Origin: Comamonadaceae bacterium
GTDB lineage: Bacteria > Pseudomonadota > Gammaproteobacteria > Burkholderiales > Burkholderiaceae_C
Assembly: GCA_947463845.1 (NCBI GenBank)
Contig: CANHUM010000053.1
Coordinates: forward strand, 1-8,732
Direction of reading: 5' to 3'
DNA length: 8,732 nucleotides
The position numbers and the translations under genes are program-made. Shown here in pieces: positions 1 to 6,510 of the stretch; the stretch's first letter is position 1; every line of letters begins with the position of its first letter. The notes under the pieces were generated by a model. That model worked only from the letters and a program-made list of their open reading frames with translations. It ran no database searches and was not told the origin of the DNA.

Positions 1-339
1 CAGACCATGCAAACCGATGTGTTCATCTGGCACGGCTATGCCGACATCTGGCTGGGCGGCCAGTGGGTCAAGGCCACACCTGCCTTCAACATCGAGCTGT
101 GCGACAAATTCGGGCTGCTGCCGCTGGTGTTTGACGGACGCAGCGACTCGATCTACCACCCCTTTGACAAGGCTGGCAACCGGCACATGGAATACGTGAA
201 CCAGCGTGGCACCTTCAACGACATGCCGCTGGCACAGATCGTGGCCGACTTCCAAACCGTCTACCGCGACTGGATGGCGCAGACCCACACGCTGCACAAC
301 GCAAGCTTTGCGCACGACGTTGAAAAGGAAACGCGATGA
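1..339 (+). CDS. Transglutaminase-like family protein, C-terminal part (5' end outside window)
   Basis: The reading frame is open through the left edge (codons CAG ACC precede the first ATG at 7), so the true start lies outside. The visible 110-112 residues match the C-terminal half of bacterial transglutaminase-like (papain-fold) proteins: a WHGYADIW segment carrying the presumed catalytic His, then GGQWVKATPAFN, a run with LCDKFG and FDG, and a C-terminal HMEY...RGTFND motif. The catalytic Cys would lie upstream and cannot be seen. In the classical core, the residue about 15 after the His is Asp (as in VDxDP). Here that place reads KATP, so the third triad residue seems to be Thr, or another residue serves. 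Substrate and reaction are unknown; members may act as proteases or amidases rather than cross-linking enzymes. The stop codon overlaps the start of the next gene (ATGA), implying translational coupling. The family call is fairly secure and the function is not. Confidence 0.8.
   Translation, partial: QTMQTDVFIWHGYADIWLGGQWVKATPAFNIELCDKFGLLPLVFDGRSDSIYHPFDKAGNRHMEYVNQRGTFNDMPLAQIVADFQTVYRDWMAQTHTLHNASFAHDVEKETR
323..330 (+). promoter_or_regulatory. Shine-Dalgarno site for the 336-710 gene
   Basis: AAAAGGAA lies inside the end of the upstream transglutaminase-like gene, with AAGGA about 6 bases before the ATG at 336. It supports this start and indicates that the second gene has its own ribosome entry as well as the ATGA overlap. 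Confidence 0.6.
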
Positions 340-710
340 CCCAGCGTCAACTGGTGCTGCTCGATTCGATTGCGCTGGTCAACACCACGCATGCAGGCAC
401 GGTGATTGTGTCGGGCTCGCACGGTGGTTTGTCGGCCTCGCATTTCGTGACGGCGCAAACCCTCAAGCCTTATGCGGTGGCCTTCAACGATGCGGGAGGC
501 GGTAAAGACGATGCCGGACGGGTGGCTCTGAACGAATTGCAGGCCGTGGGTGTGCTGGCCATTTTGTATGCGCACACCTCGGCCCGCATTGGCGAGGCGC
601 AAGACGGGCTGGACAACGGCGTGGTCAACGGGCTGAACGCTTTGGCACTGGCGCAGGGCCTGCAACTGGGCATGCGCGTATCGGACGCGGTGCGGCACTT
701 GGGGGCCTGA
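336..710 (+). CDS. Conserved-looking hypothetical protein, small alpha/beta protein
   Basis: The 124-residue product cannot be assigned to a named family from the sequence. Its layout looks like alternating strands and helices: a strand near residues 5-15, a strand with a VSGSHGG turn at 25-31, a motif FNDAGGGKDDAG at 50-61, a strand at 72-79, then HTSARIGEAQD at 80-90 and a long helix. The glycine-rich turns and the polar residues His29, Asn51, Asp52, Lys57, Asp58, His80, Ser82, Arg84 and Asp90 look like active-site or ligand-binding positions. There is no signal peptide or membrane segment, so it is probably cytoplasmic. It starts within the stop of the transglutaminase-like gene (ATGA) with a good Shine-Dalgarno site, so the two are almost certainly one operon and may act in one pathway. 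The gene ends 32 bases from the convergent MFS gene. The coding call is strong; no function is claimed. Confidence 0.85.
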   Translation: MTQRQLVLLDSIALVNTTHAGTVIVSGSHGGLSASHFVTAQTLKPYAVAFNDAGGGKDDAGRVALNELQAVGVLAILYAHTSARIGEAQDGLDNGVVNGLNALALAQGLQLGMRVSDAVRHLGA

Positions 711-742
711 GCCTCAAAACCACCGCACGCGATATGGACGGA

Positions 743-1984
743 TCAAGTGGGCTGAACGGCCGCCCGTTTGACCCGCCACAGCAGCCACAGGGCGATGCTC
801 AGATTCAGCGCATTCCAGAGCACGCCATTGATGAAAGCGGCGTGGTAGGAGCCAGTGATGTCAAACACCTTGCCCGACATCCAGCCGCCCAGCGCCATGC
901 CCAAGAGCGTGGCCATGATGACCGCCCCCACGCGTGAACCCGCTTCTTTGGCCGGAAAGTACTCGCGCACGATGATGGCGTAGGCGGGCACGATGCCGCC
1001 CTGAAACAAGCCAAACAGGCCCGAGATGATGTAGAGCGAGACCAGGCCGTTGAAAGGCAAGAACAGCAACAAAGCCACGCCCTGCAAGACCGAGCCCAGC
1101 ACCAGGGTACGCAGGCCGCCAATCCGGTCACAAATGGCGCCTGAAATCAATCGACTGGCAATGCCGCTGGCCAGCATGAGCGAGAGCATTTCTGCACCGC
1201 GTGCAGCGCCAAAACCCAGATCGGTGCAGTACGCCACGATGTGCACCTGAGGCATCGCCATGGCCACACAGCAGGCCACGCCCGCTACGCACAACAAGAA
1301 CTGCGCTTTGTTCAGGCTCATGCCAAAAGGACGCTGCGACTGCTGGGCCTGAGCGCTGCCCGCCACCGGGGTTTGCAACAACGGCGGCCTTTGACGCATG
1401 AGCAAACTCAGCAGCACCATGCCGATGCCACAAAACAGGCCCAGCGCCACGTAGGTGCTGCGCCAGCCCACGGTTTCGACACCATGCTGGGCCAAAGGCG
1501 GCCAAAGCGCCCCGGCCACGTAATTGCCACTGGCGCACACCGCCACAGCAATACCCCGGCGCTTGCGCCACCACAGCGAGGTGTCGGCCACCAAGGGCGC
1601 AAAGGTGGTGGAACTGCCGATCAGCCCCAGCAGCAAGCCATGCGCCAGCGCAAACCACCAGATGTTGCCCGACAAACTGGCCCCGATGAAGCCCAGACCT
1701 GTGCCCATGCCACCGAGCAGCAAGGGTACATGGACGCCCGCGCGGTCGGCCCAGCGCCCCATGAACAAGCCACCGACACCAAAGCCGATCATCATCAAGG
1801 TATAGGGCAAGGAGGCATCGGCCCGGCTGACGCCAAACTCGGCCTGCACGGCAGGCAGCACCACGGCCACCACGTACATGCTGGAGCCACCCAGCGTCAT
1901 CAAGGCCAGCGTGACCAGCAAACGCCGGGCAGCATAGGCCGAATCAATCAGGTGTTCCGCGGCGGCGGTGTTGGTGGAGCTCAT
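743..1984 (-). CDS. MFS transporter (12-helix, oxalate/formate or monocarboxylate porter-like)
   Basis: The 413-residue protein has the length and hydrophobic pattern of a 12-helix major facilitator permease in the inner membrane. The first half has the loop 2-3 signature GRWADR at about residues 76-81, and the second half has its counterpart CDRIGG at about 285-290. A polar linker at about 197-222 (rich in Gln, Ala and Pro) separates the halves. The segment WWRKRRGIAVAVCASGNYVAG at about 138-157 resembles the helix-5 motif of the monocarboxylate and oxalate:formate porter branches, suggesting an organic-anion substrate, but the substrate is not determined. It lies 80 bases downstream of the aldehyde dehydrogenase on the same strand, so co-transcription is likely and it may move a substrate or product of that enzyme. 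The ribosome site is weak (GGTGG just before the ATG). A downstream start would lose part of the polar N-terminus only. Confidence 0.9.
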   Translation of the reverse strand: MSSTNTAAAEHLIDSAYAARRLLVTLALMTLGGSSMYVVAVVLPAVQAEFGVSRADASLPYTLMMIGFGVGGLFMGRWADRAGVHVPLLLGGMGTGLGFIGASLSGNIWWFALAHGLLLGLIGSSTTFAPLVADTSLWWRKRRGIAVAVCASGNYVAGALWPPLAQHGVETVGWRSTYVALGLFCGIGMVLLSLLMRQRPPLLQTPVAGSAQAQQSQRPFGMSLNKAQFLLCVAGVACCVAMAMPQVHIVAYCTDLGFGAARGAEMLSLMLASGIASRLISGAICDRIGGLRTLVLGSVLQGVALLLFLPFNGLVSLYIISGLFGLFQGGIVPAYAIIVREYFPAKEAGSRVGAVIMATLLGMALGGWMSGKVFDITGSYHAAFINGVLWNALNLSIALWLLWRVKRAAVQPT

Positions 1985-2029
1985 GCCACCAGATTAGCAG
2001 GCCAGCCCGAAGGGCCTTGGCAAATGCGG

Positions 2030-2050
2030 GACAAGGCACAAGGCCTTGTC
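2030..2050. repeat. Inverted repeat between aldehyde dehydrogenase and MFS genes
   Basis: GACAAGGC at 2030-2037 and GCCTTGTC at 2043-2050 form a perfect 8-pair stem around a 5-base loop. On the minus strand the hairpin sits just after the aldehyde dehydrogenase stop, but the run of T's (2051-2056 on the complement) comes before the stem rather than after it, so it does not look like an intrinsic terminator in either direction. It may protect the 3' end of the aldehyde dehydrogenase message or modulate read-through into the MFS gene. A smaller GC-rich hairpin (GCCC/GGGC, about 2005-2015) follows. Confidence 0.5.
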
Positions 2051-2064
2051 AAAAAACCACCGGT

Positions 2065-3510
2065 TCAGTCGTTGCAAGGCATGAACACATGCTTGGTTTC
2101 CATGAAATCGTTCAGGCCCTCCACGCCGTGCAAACGCCCAAAGCCACTTTGGCGGTACCCCCCGGTTTCGATTTCGGCAAACAGTCGGTTGTGTGAGTTG
2201 ACCCACACGTTGCCAAACTTGATGCGCCGAGCCACATTGCGTGCCGCCCGGAAATCCTGCGTCCACACCGAGGCGGCCAAACCATAGCGGGTGGCATTGG
2301 CCCGGTGCACCGCATCGTCATCCGACTCAAACCGCTCCAGGGTGATGAGTGGGCCGAAAATTTCGTCCTGCACATAGTGGCTGTTCAGGTCTTGCGTCGC
2401 CACCAATGAGGGCGTGATGAAGGCGCCGCCACGCGGTGTGTCCGTCGGCACAATCCCGGCCAACAAGACACGACAGTCCTGGCTGGCGGCACGTACCTCC
2501 TCTAAGATCCGCACCTGGTTGCGCTGGTCGATCAAGGGACCCATGGCCGAACCGGGCAGATGGCCAGGGCCAACCTTGACGTAAGACAGGGCATGCGCCA
2601 GTTTGACCGAGAACTCATGGGCCACCGACTCATGCACCAGCACACGGCTGATCGCCGTGCACATTTGCCCCGCCATGACACAAGCCCCACCCACGATGCC
2701 GCGGACCGTGGCGGCCATATCGGCGTCGGCCCGCACGATGGCAGGGGCTTTGCCCCCCAGTTCCAAGGACAGTCGGGTCAGATTTTTGGCGGTTGACAAG
2801 GCGATCTGTTGGCCCACTTGGGTGGATCCGGTAAAGCTGATCACATCCACCTCGGGGTGTGCACACAAATGCTGCGTCGCCACGATGTCCTGCTCGATGA
2901 AGGAATTGATGACGCCCGGCGGAATGCGCTCGTCGGCCACCAGACAGGCCATGACCTGGGTGTGCACCAATGCGGTCTGGTGCGCGGCCTTGATCACCAC
3001 GGTGCACCCTGCAGCCAGTGCGGGTGCCAGCGATCGCACCAGCAAAGTGACCGGTGCATTCCAGGGCACGATGATCGCGGCCACCCCGATGGCCTCGCGC
3101 TCGATGTGCGAATACACCTGGGGCTCCATCTCGATCACACGCCCGAACAGGTTGCGTGCCAGACCAGCGTAGTAGCGCAATTCTGAAATACCAGCCATGA
3201 CCTCGCCCTCAGCCTCACGCTGCAACTTGCCGTTGAGCTGGACCAATGTCTGCACCACTTGGGCCTTGTTGTGCTCCAGACGGTCGGCGAACAGCCGCAG
3301 CACATCCGAGCGCAGTTTGGGCTGTTGGGCCCAGGTGGTGGTTTCAAAAGCACGACGGGCGCTGGCGATGGCGGCCTCCACTTCTGGCACGCTGGCGGCC
3401 ACGAAATGAGCCGCAGCCTCCCCGGTTGCAGGGTCAAACGAATCGCCGCGCATGTTGGCGTCGTAGCCCTTGACCCATTGACCTTGGATATAGTTTTCAG
3501 CAGTTTGCAT
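2065..3510 (-). CDS. NAD(P)-dependent aldehyde dehydrogenase
   Basis: The 481-residue protein has the normal length of the aldehyde dehydrogenase superfamily, which oxidises aldehydes to carboxylates with NAD+ or NADP+ in the cytoplasm. Key residues are in place: oxyanion-hole Asn151 in PWNAP, cofactor-region Lys174, the FTGSTQVG nucleotide-binding turn at about 226-233, general base Glu250 in LELGGK, and nucleophile Cys284 in GQMCTA. The C-terminal EIFGP and GGYRQSGFGR motifs are also present. The enzyme therefore should be active. An oddity is that Lys174 is followed by AAH rather than the usual Pro-Ser/Pro-Ala. The exact aldehyde is not readable; the form is that of betaine/aromatic/semialdehyde-type class enzymes. 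The ATG at 3510 is supported by GGAAAG (3520-3525) at 9 bases. It is followed at 80 bases by an MFS permease, which suggests a small catabolic unit for a carbonyl or carboxylate compound. Confidence 0.93.
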   Translation of the reverse strand: MQTAENYIQGQWVKGYDANMRGDSFDPATGEAAAHFVAASVPEVEAAIASARRAFETTTWAQQPKLRSDVLRLFADRLEHNKAQVVQTLVQLNGKLQREAEGEVMAGISELRYYAGLARNLFGRVIEMEPQVYSHIEREAIGVAAIIVPWNAPVTLLVRSLAPALAAGCTVVIKAAHQTALVHTQVMACLVADERIPPGVINSFIEQDIVATQHLCAHPEVDVISFTGSTQVGQQIALSTAKNLTRLSLELGGKAPAIVRADADMAATVRGIVGGACVMAGQMCTAISRVLVHESVAHEFSVKLAHALSYVKVGPGHLPGSAMGPLIDQRNQVRILEEVRAASQDCRVLLAGIVPTDTPRGGAFITPSLVATQDLNSHYVQDEIFGPLITLERFESDDDAVHRANATRYGLAASVWTQDFRAARNVARRIKFGNVWVNSHNRLFAEIETGGYRQSGFGRLHGVEGLNDFMETKHVFMPCND

Positions 3511-3534
3511 CGTGCGAAGCTTTCCATGAACAGA

Positions 3535-3572
3535 CTTGACCCCTCCCCTGATTGGGATCAGAACAGGTCAAG
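3535..3572. repeat. Nested inverted repeat just upstream of the aldehyde dehydrogenase
   Basis: The outer arms CTTGACC (3535-3541) and GGTCAAG (3566-3572) pair perfectly, and the inner arms CTGAT (3548-3552) and ATCAG (3557-3561) pair around TGGG. The structure ends about 25 bases before the aldehyde dehydrogenase start codon and leaves the Shine-Dalgarno site free. There is no T-run on the minus strand after it, so a standard intrinsic terminator is unlikely. It could be an operator, an attenuator stem or an mRNA 5' stabiliser. Confidence 0.5.
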
Positions 3573-3607
3573 TTGAAGCACCCAGCGCAGGATGACGCCG
3601 GAAATGG

Positions 3608-3619
3608 TTAGCATGCTAA
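3608..3619. promoter_or_regulatory. Perfect 12-base palindrome, candidate operator
   Basis: TTAGCATGCTAA reads the same on both strands and lies in the spacer about 98 bases upstream of the aldehyde dehydrogenase start. Its perfect symmetry and its position away from coding sequence suit a dimeric repressor or activator site controlling the aldehyde dehydrogenase/MFS pair. The cognate regulator is not in the window. Chance occurrence cannot be excluded from one site. Confidence 0.35.
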
Positions 3620-3676
3620 TCAAAATTCCCCGCCAAAACCAGCGGCCAACCTCGGCGTTCGTGCCGGGGTAAACCC

Positions 3677-5053
3677 TTAAACAGTTGAAGCTTGAGGCCA
3701 CATCCAGGCCAACACCAGACTCACGACTGTCGATGCCAACAAAGCGCCCGCAAAAGGTGCGAGCGTTGGGACGCTGGTCGGGAAACTCGCGGCCAGCACG
3801 CCAGCAGCCAGACTGCCGCCACTGAACCAGCCGGGAACGACTGCCCCCAACAGACCCGCCACAGATCCAGCAACGGCGGCGCTTGGCGTCATGCGTGTCC
3901 ACAAGCCCAGCATGACGGGCACCACGGCCGTGGCGCAGAGCAAATCCGCAATCAGGAACAGGCGCAGCACCGACAAGCCCTGCAGCGACACCCAGACCAC
4001 GGGCAACATCAGCAAAACCGTCACCCACCGGGCAGAGGCCAGGGAGACATCGGGTCGAGCCGTGACCACCAAAGAGGCGATGCCGCTTTGCAGCGTGTCC
4101 ACCGATGAAGCCACCAGGGCAACGGCCAGCACCAGCGTGGGCAAGACCAGCCAGTGGGGCGCGTCGGACAGCAAAGCGAAAAATGGGATCGGTGGCGAGC
4201 CCGGGTTTTTGCCCATGGCCATGCACAGCATGCCCAGAGCACCCATGACCAACATCACGGGGATGGTGAGCACGCCGCCCCACCAAGCGCCTCGACGCAG
4301 CTCGGTATCACTGCGCGCAGACCAAATTCGCTGCCAGTAGCCTTGGTGAAAAATATTGGCAGCCGTCACAGCCATCAACAGCGTCAACGCCACGCTCAAG
4401 GACACCTCCAAGGGTGCCGCGGGCCACGGTTGGGTGACGGCACCCTGAGGCAAACTGGTCAGCACCACGCCGATCACAATGACCAGTAAAGCCAAGAGCA
4501 ACCAGGCCTGCCAACGGTCAGTGACCAGGCTGGCGCGCAGACCGCCCCAGGTGGTGTAAATCAAGGTCGTGACCGCAACAGCCACGATCACCCAGCTGCC
4601 CGGCACTGCAGACAACAAGCCCGTGATCGCGCCAATGGCCGTCAGCTCCGCCGTGATAAAGCACAGCATGTACAACACCGACAAAGCGGTGACCCACACG
4701 CGCATGCCCTTGCCAAAGCGGTCCTGGGCATATTCAGCGATGGTGCGGCCGTGAGGGACTCGCTGACGAATCGCCGGGCCCAGCCAAGACAGGAGCCAAA
4801 ACGGCAGCGCCGCAGCCAGCGCATAACCCACCAAGGCCACCGGTCCGACAAAGGCACCGATCTCGGGTGGAACAAACAATATCCAGGCACCCATGCCAGA
4901 TGCCAAAAACGACAGCCCCAAGCCAGATGCTTTTTGAGAGCCCCGGGCGGTGAGGTAGTCATCCAGATTGGCCACAGGCACTCGATCGCGGAGTGCAACC
5001 CAGATGAAAAAGACGAGTGCCGCCAAAATGGCGGCCGTGGTGACGTACAGCAT
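3677..5053 (-). CDS. Sodium:solute symporter under TPP riboswitch control, candidate thiamine/precursor importer
   Basis: The 458-residue, very hydrophobic protein fits the sodium:solute symporter family (LeuT-like fold, about 13 helices, inner membrane). Family features include the TTWGGLRASLVTDRWQ region at residues 167-182, the YWQRIWSA segment at 239-246, and ASSVDTLQSG at 315-324, where Ser316/Ser317 fall where the second sodium site is expected. The start at 5053 is fixed by GGAGGAA (5061-5067), which is itself part of a TPP aptamer ending one base before the ATG. Control by TPP is known for thiamine biosynthesis and uptake genes, so the likely cargo is thiamine, its pyrimidine moiety or a related compound. 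Comparative genomics has proposed a TPP-controlled symporter of this family (ThiV); whether this is an orthologue cannot be decided here. The symporter family call is strong; the substrate is inferred from the riboswitch alone. Confidence 0.9.
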   Translation of the reverse strand: MLYVTTAAILAALVFFIWVALRDRVPVANLDDYLTARGSQKASGLGLSFLASGMGAWILFVPPEIGAFVGPVALVGYALAAALPFWLLSWLGPAIRQRVPHGRTIAEYAQDRFGKGMRVWVTALSVLYMLCFITAELTAIGAITGLLSAVPGSWVIVAVAVTTLIYTTWGGLRASLVTDRWQAWLLLALLVIVIGVVLTSLPQGAVTQPWPAAPLEVSLSVALTLLMAVTAANIFHQGYWQRIWSARSDTELRRGAWWGGVLTIPVMLVMGALGMLCMAMGKNPGSPPIPFFALLSDAPHWLVLPTLVLAVALVASSVDTLQSGIASLVVTARPDVSLASARWVTVLLMLPVVWVSLQGLSVLRLFLIADLLCATAVVPVMLGLWTRMTPSAAVAGSVAGLLGAVVPGWFSGGSLAAGVLAASFPTSVPTLAPFAGALLASTVVSLVLAWMWPQASTV

Positions 5054-5148
5054 GTCGCGCTTCCTCCGCCGGTATGAGCCGGATCAGGTTCCAGGGTCAG
5101 CGTCGATTCAGACGCAATCTCAGCTCTTTTCGGAGCTCCCCTGGCGAC
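5054..5148 (-). promoter_or_regulatory. TPP riboswitch (THI element)
   Basis: Read on the minus strand the segment has the conserved order of the TPP aptamer. P1 5' arm GTCGC (5144-5148) is followed by AGGGGAGC, a short stem AGCTC/GAGCT leading into the invariant CTGAGA, a variable hairpin GCGTC/GACGC, and then ACCCTGGAACCTGATC. A CCGG/CCGG stem follows, then GCGGAGGAAG and the P1 3' arm GCGAC (5054-5058). The CTGAGA and CCTGATC boxes contact the pyrimidine and pyrophosphate ends of the ligand in known structures. The P1 3' arm abuts the ATG of the symporter, and the GGAGGAA ribosome site lies within the conserved 3' core. Ligand binding should therefore hide the ribosome site directly and switch off translation without a separate expression platform. 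No terminator follows the aptamer. Confidence 0.95.
5061..5067 (-). promoter_or_regulatory. Shine-Dalgarno site embedded in the TPP aptamer
   Basis: GGAGGAA on the minus strand is a strong ribosome site 7 bases before the symporter ATG. It coincides with the conserved aptamer 3' element (GGAGGAAG in place of the usual TAGGGAAG), so folding of P1 and the ligand-bound core should sequester it. Confidence 0.8.
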
Positions 5149-5154
5149 GGGTTA

Positions 5155-5186
5155 AAGAAAATGAAAAACTGTCCCACTCGGGAGAC
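5155..5186 (-). terminator. Weak candidate terminator of the binding-protein gene
   Basis: On the minus strand after the stop at 5204, TCCC/GGGA form a short four-pair stem around GAGT, followed after three bases by TTTTTCATTTTCTTT. The T-rich tail is good but the stem is short, so termination would be partial at best. It also lies just before the TPP aptamer, so some read-through into the riboswitch is possible. Confidence 0.3.
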
Positions 5187-5191
5187 GGCCG

Positions 5192-5197
5192 ATTCTA
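5192..5197 (-). promoter_or_regulatory. Candidate -10 element for the riboswitch transcript
   Basis: TAGAAT on the minus strand, five of six matches to TATAAT, lies just before the stop codon region of the binding-protein gene is left behind. It would start a transcript near 5185, giving about 37 bases ahead of the aptamer. A -35 hexamer at the right distance (TTCGGC, inside the upstream gene) is poor, so this is a suggestion only; read-through from the upstream gene is the alternative. Confidence 0.3.
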
Positions 5198-5203
5198 GGT
5201 CAT

Positions 5204-6481
5204 TCAAGTGCCTGGCCGAACCATCTTGCAGGTGCTGGGCATGCGGGCCTGCTCAGCCTTGATCTGGCGCACCACCTTGAAGCCATAACCAGAGCCTTCT
5301 ACATCAAAAGGCACTCCCGGCGTCCCCTGTCTGGCCATCACCCCCACCACCAAGGGCTGCTGAAACTGGTGATCTTCGGCCCGCATCGTGCCGGTTTGCC
5401 CGGCAAGGCTGACACGCGCTTTTTCCAGTTGCAAGGCCACGGCCATGGGCTCACTGCTCCCGGCTTTTTCGATGGCTTGCGCCAATGCTTCCATCATGAG
5501 CTGCATGCGCACATGCACATAGTCCTCGGAAGGTTTGGGGAAACGCTGGCGAAACGACTGGTAAAACTGCTCGCTGGCCTGACCCGGGACATTCGGCAAC
5601 CAATCGGCCACGGCGATCACACGGTCGATACCGGCCTCGCCGATGGCGGCCGGCGCACCCAATGCATTGCCATAAAAGGTATAAAACTTGCCCTCATAAC
5701 CGGCTTCCCGGGCCGCCTTGACCAACAGCGTCAGGTCGTTGCCCCAATTGCCCGTGATGACGGCCTGTGCCCCGCTGGCCTTGATCTTGGCCGCATAGGG
5801 CAGGAAATCCTTGACACGCCCCAAAGGGTGGAGTTCGTCACCCACAATCTTCACGTCAGGACGCTGCAGCCCCAGCTGCCTGCGGGCTTCCCGCAACACC
5901 GCCTGGCCAAAGCTGTAGTCCTGCCCGATCAGATACGCCGATTTGACCGTGGTGTCAGCTTTGAGCACCTCCATCAAAGCCGCCATGCGCATGTCCGCAT
6001 GGGCGTCAAACCGGAAGTGCCAGAAACTGCATTTTTCGTTGGTCAGAATCGGATCAACCGCCGAGTAATTCAAAAACAGCACACGCTTGGCAGGCTCGCG
6101 CTCATTGTGCTTGTTGATCGCATCGATCAAGGCCAAAGCATTGGCTGATGAGTTGCCCTGCAACACCACCTGAGCACCCTCGTCAATGGCCGACTTCAGA
6201 GCCGACAAGGCTTCTTCACTTTGGCCTTTGCTGTCGTAGCGATCCAGCACCAGCGTGCGCATGCCTTGGGCTGTTTTCACACCCCCACGGGCATTGACCC
6301 GCTCAACGGCCCAGGCAATGTTGCGAACCACCGCTTCGCCCGTGTTGGCAAAAGGACCGCTCAGGCCTTCAATCAAGGCCAATTTGATGGGCGCCGGGGA
6401 GTGAGCATGAGCGGAAGCAAAACACAAGGCCGCAACACAGGCCATCCAAGTGCGACGGGAAAAAAAGGGCAGTGAATGCAT
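5204..6481 (-). CDS. Periplasmic branched-chain amino acid-type ABC transporter binding protein (orphan)
   Basis: The 425-residue protein has a classical signal peptide at residues 1-26: positive RR at 9-10, a hydrophobic core, and AHA before the likely cut. The mature protein opens with IKLALIEGLSGPFANTGEA, the typical first strand and ligand loop of the Peripla_BP_6 (LivJ/LivK-like) family. Two lobes follow: EGAQVVLQGNSSANALALID at about 90-110, and the second-lobe strands SAYLIGQDYSFG and AQAVITGNWGNDL. The C-terminal PSTCKMVRP ending is common among proteobacterial members. Such proteins deliver amino acids, amides or aromatic acids to ABC permeases. No permease or ATPase genes accompany it here, so it may serve a transporter encoded elsewhere or act as a sensor. 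No clear Shine-Dalgarno site precedes the ATG. The gene lies 120 bases downstream of tsaD and ends 55 bases before the TPP aptamer. Substrate unknown. Confidence 0.9.
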   Translation of the reverse strand: MHSLPFFSRRTWMACVAALCFASAHAHSPAPIKLALIEGLSGPFANTGEAVVRNIAWAVERVNARGGVKTAQGMRTLVLDRYDSKGQSEEALSALKSAIDEGAQVVLQGNSSANALALIDAINKHNEREPAKRVLFLNYSAVDPILTNEKCSFWHFRFDAHADMRMAALMEVLKADTTVKSAYLIGQDYSFGQAVLREARRQLGLQRPDVKIVGDELHPLGRVKDFLPYAAKIKASGAQAVITGNWGNDLTLLVKAAREAGYEGKFYTFYGNALGAPAAIGEAGIDRVIAVADWLPNVPGQASEQFYQSFRQRFPKPSEDYVHVRMQLMMEALAQAIEKAGSSEPMAVALQLEKARVSLAGQTGTMRAEDHQFQQPLVVGVMARQGTPGVPFDVEGSGYGFKVVRQIKAEQARMPSTCKMVRPGT

Positions 6482-6510
6482 GGAAAAATGGACCGCGAAC
6501 CGGCCCAGAC

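Larger units (their letters stand above)
3511..3676. other. 166-base spacer between symporter and aldehyde dehydrogenase genes
   Basis: It holds two dyads (3535-3572 and 3608-3619) and the aldehyde dehydrogenase Shine-Dalgarno site. On the minus strand a frame running through this spacer and ending at about 3558 encodes a short hydrophobic stretch (WFWRGILISMLTISGVILRW), but the frame has no ATG with a ribosome site before it and only 18 codons from its last ATG, so I do not call a gene. I see no convincing -35/-10 pair. The length and the dyads argue that the aldehyde dehydrogenase is not simply the second gene of the riboswitch transcript. Confidence 0.5.

Noticed and set aside
2030..2056. 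Hairpin next to a run of A's as an intrinsic terminator
   Set aside because: On the plus strand the stem is followed by A's, and on the minus strand the T's precede the stem; neither orientation fits.
1241..2287. Long plus-strand open frame (348 codons) antisense to the MFS gene
   Set aside because: Composition is rich in His, Gln and Arg with no family pattern; it mirrors the codon bias of the real minus-strand genes and runs across their boundary.
3558..4286. 242-codon minus-strand frame ending in a hydrophobic tail
   Set aside because: Most of it overlaps the symporter in another frame with low-quality composition. The tail alone lacks a good start codon and ribosome site, so a separate small membrane protein is not supported.
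5369..6148. 259-codon plus-strand frame antisense to the binding protein
   Set aside because: It is a codon-bias shadow of a clearly real gene with signal peptide and family motifs.
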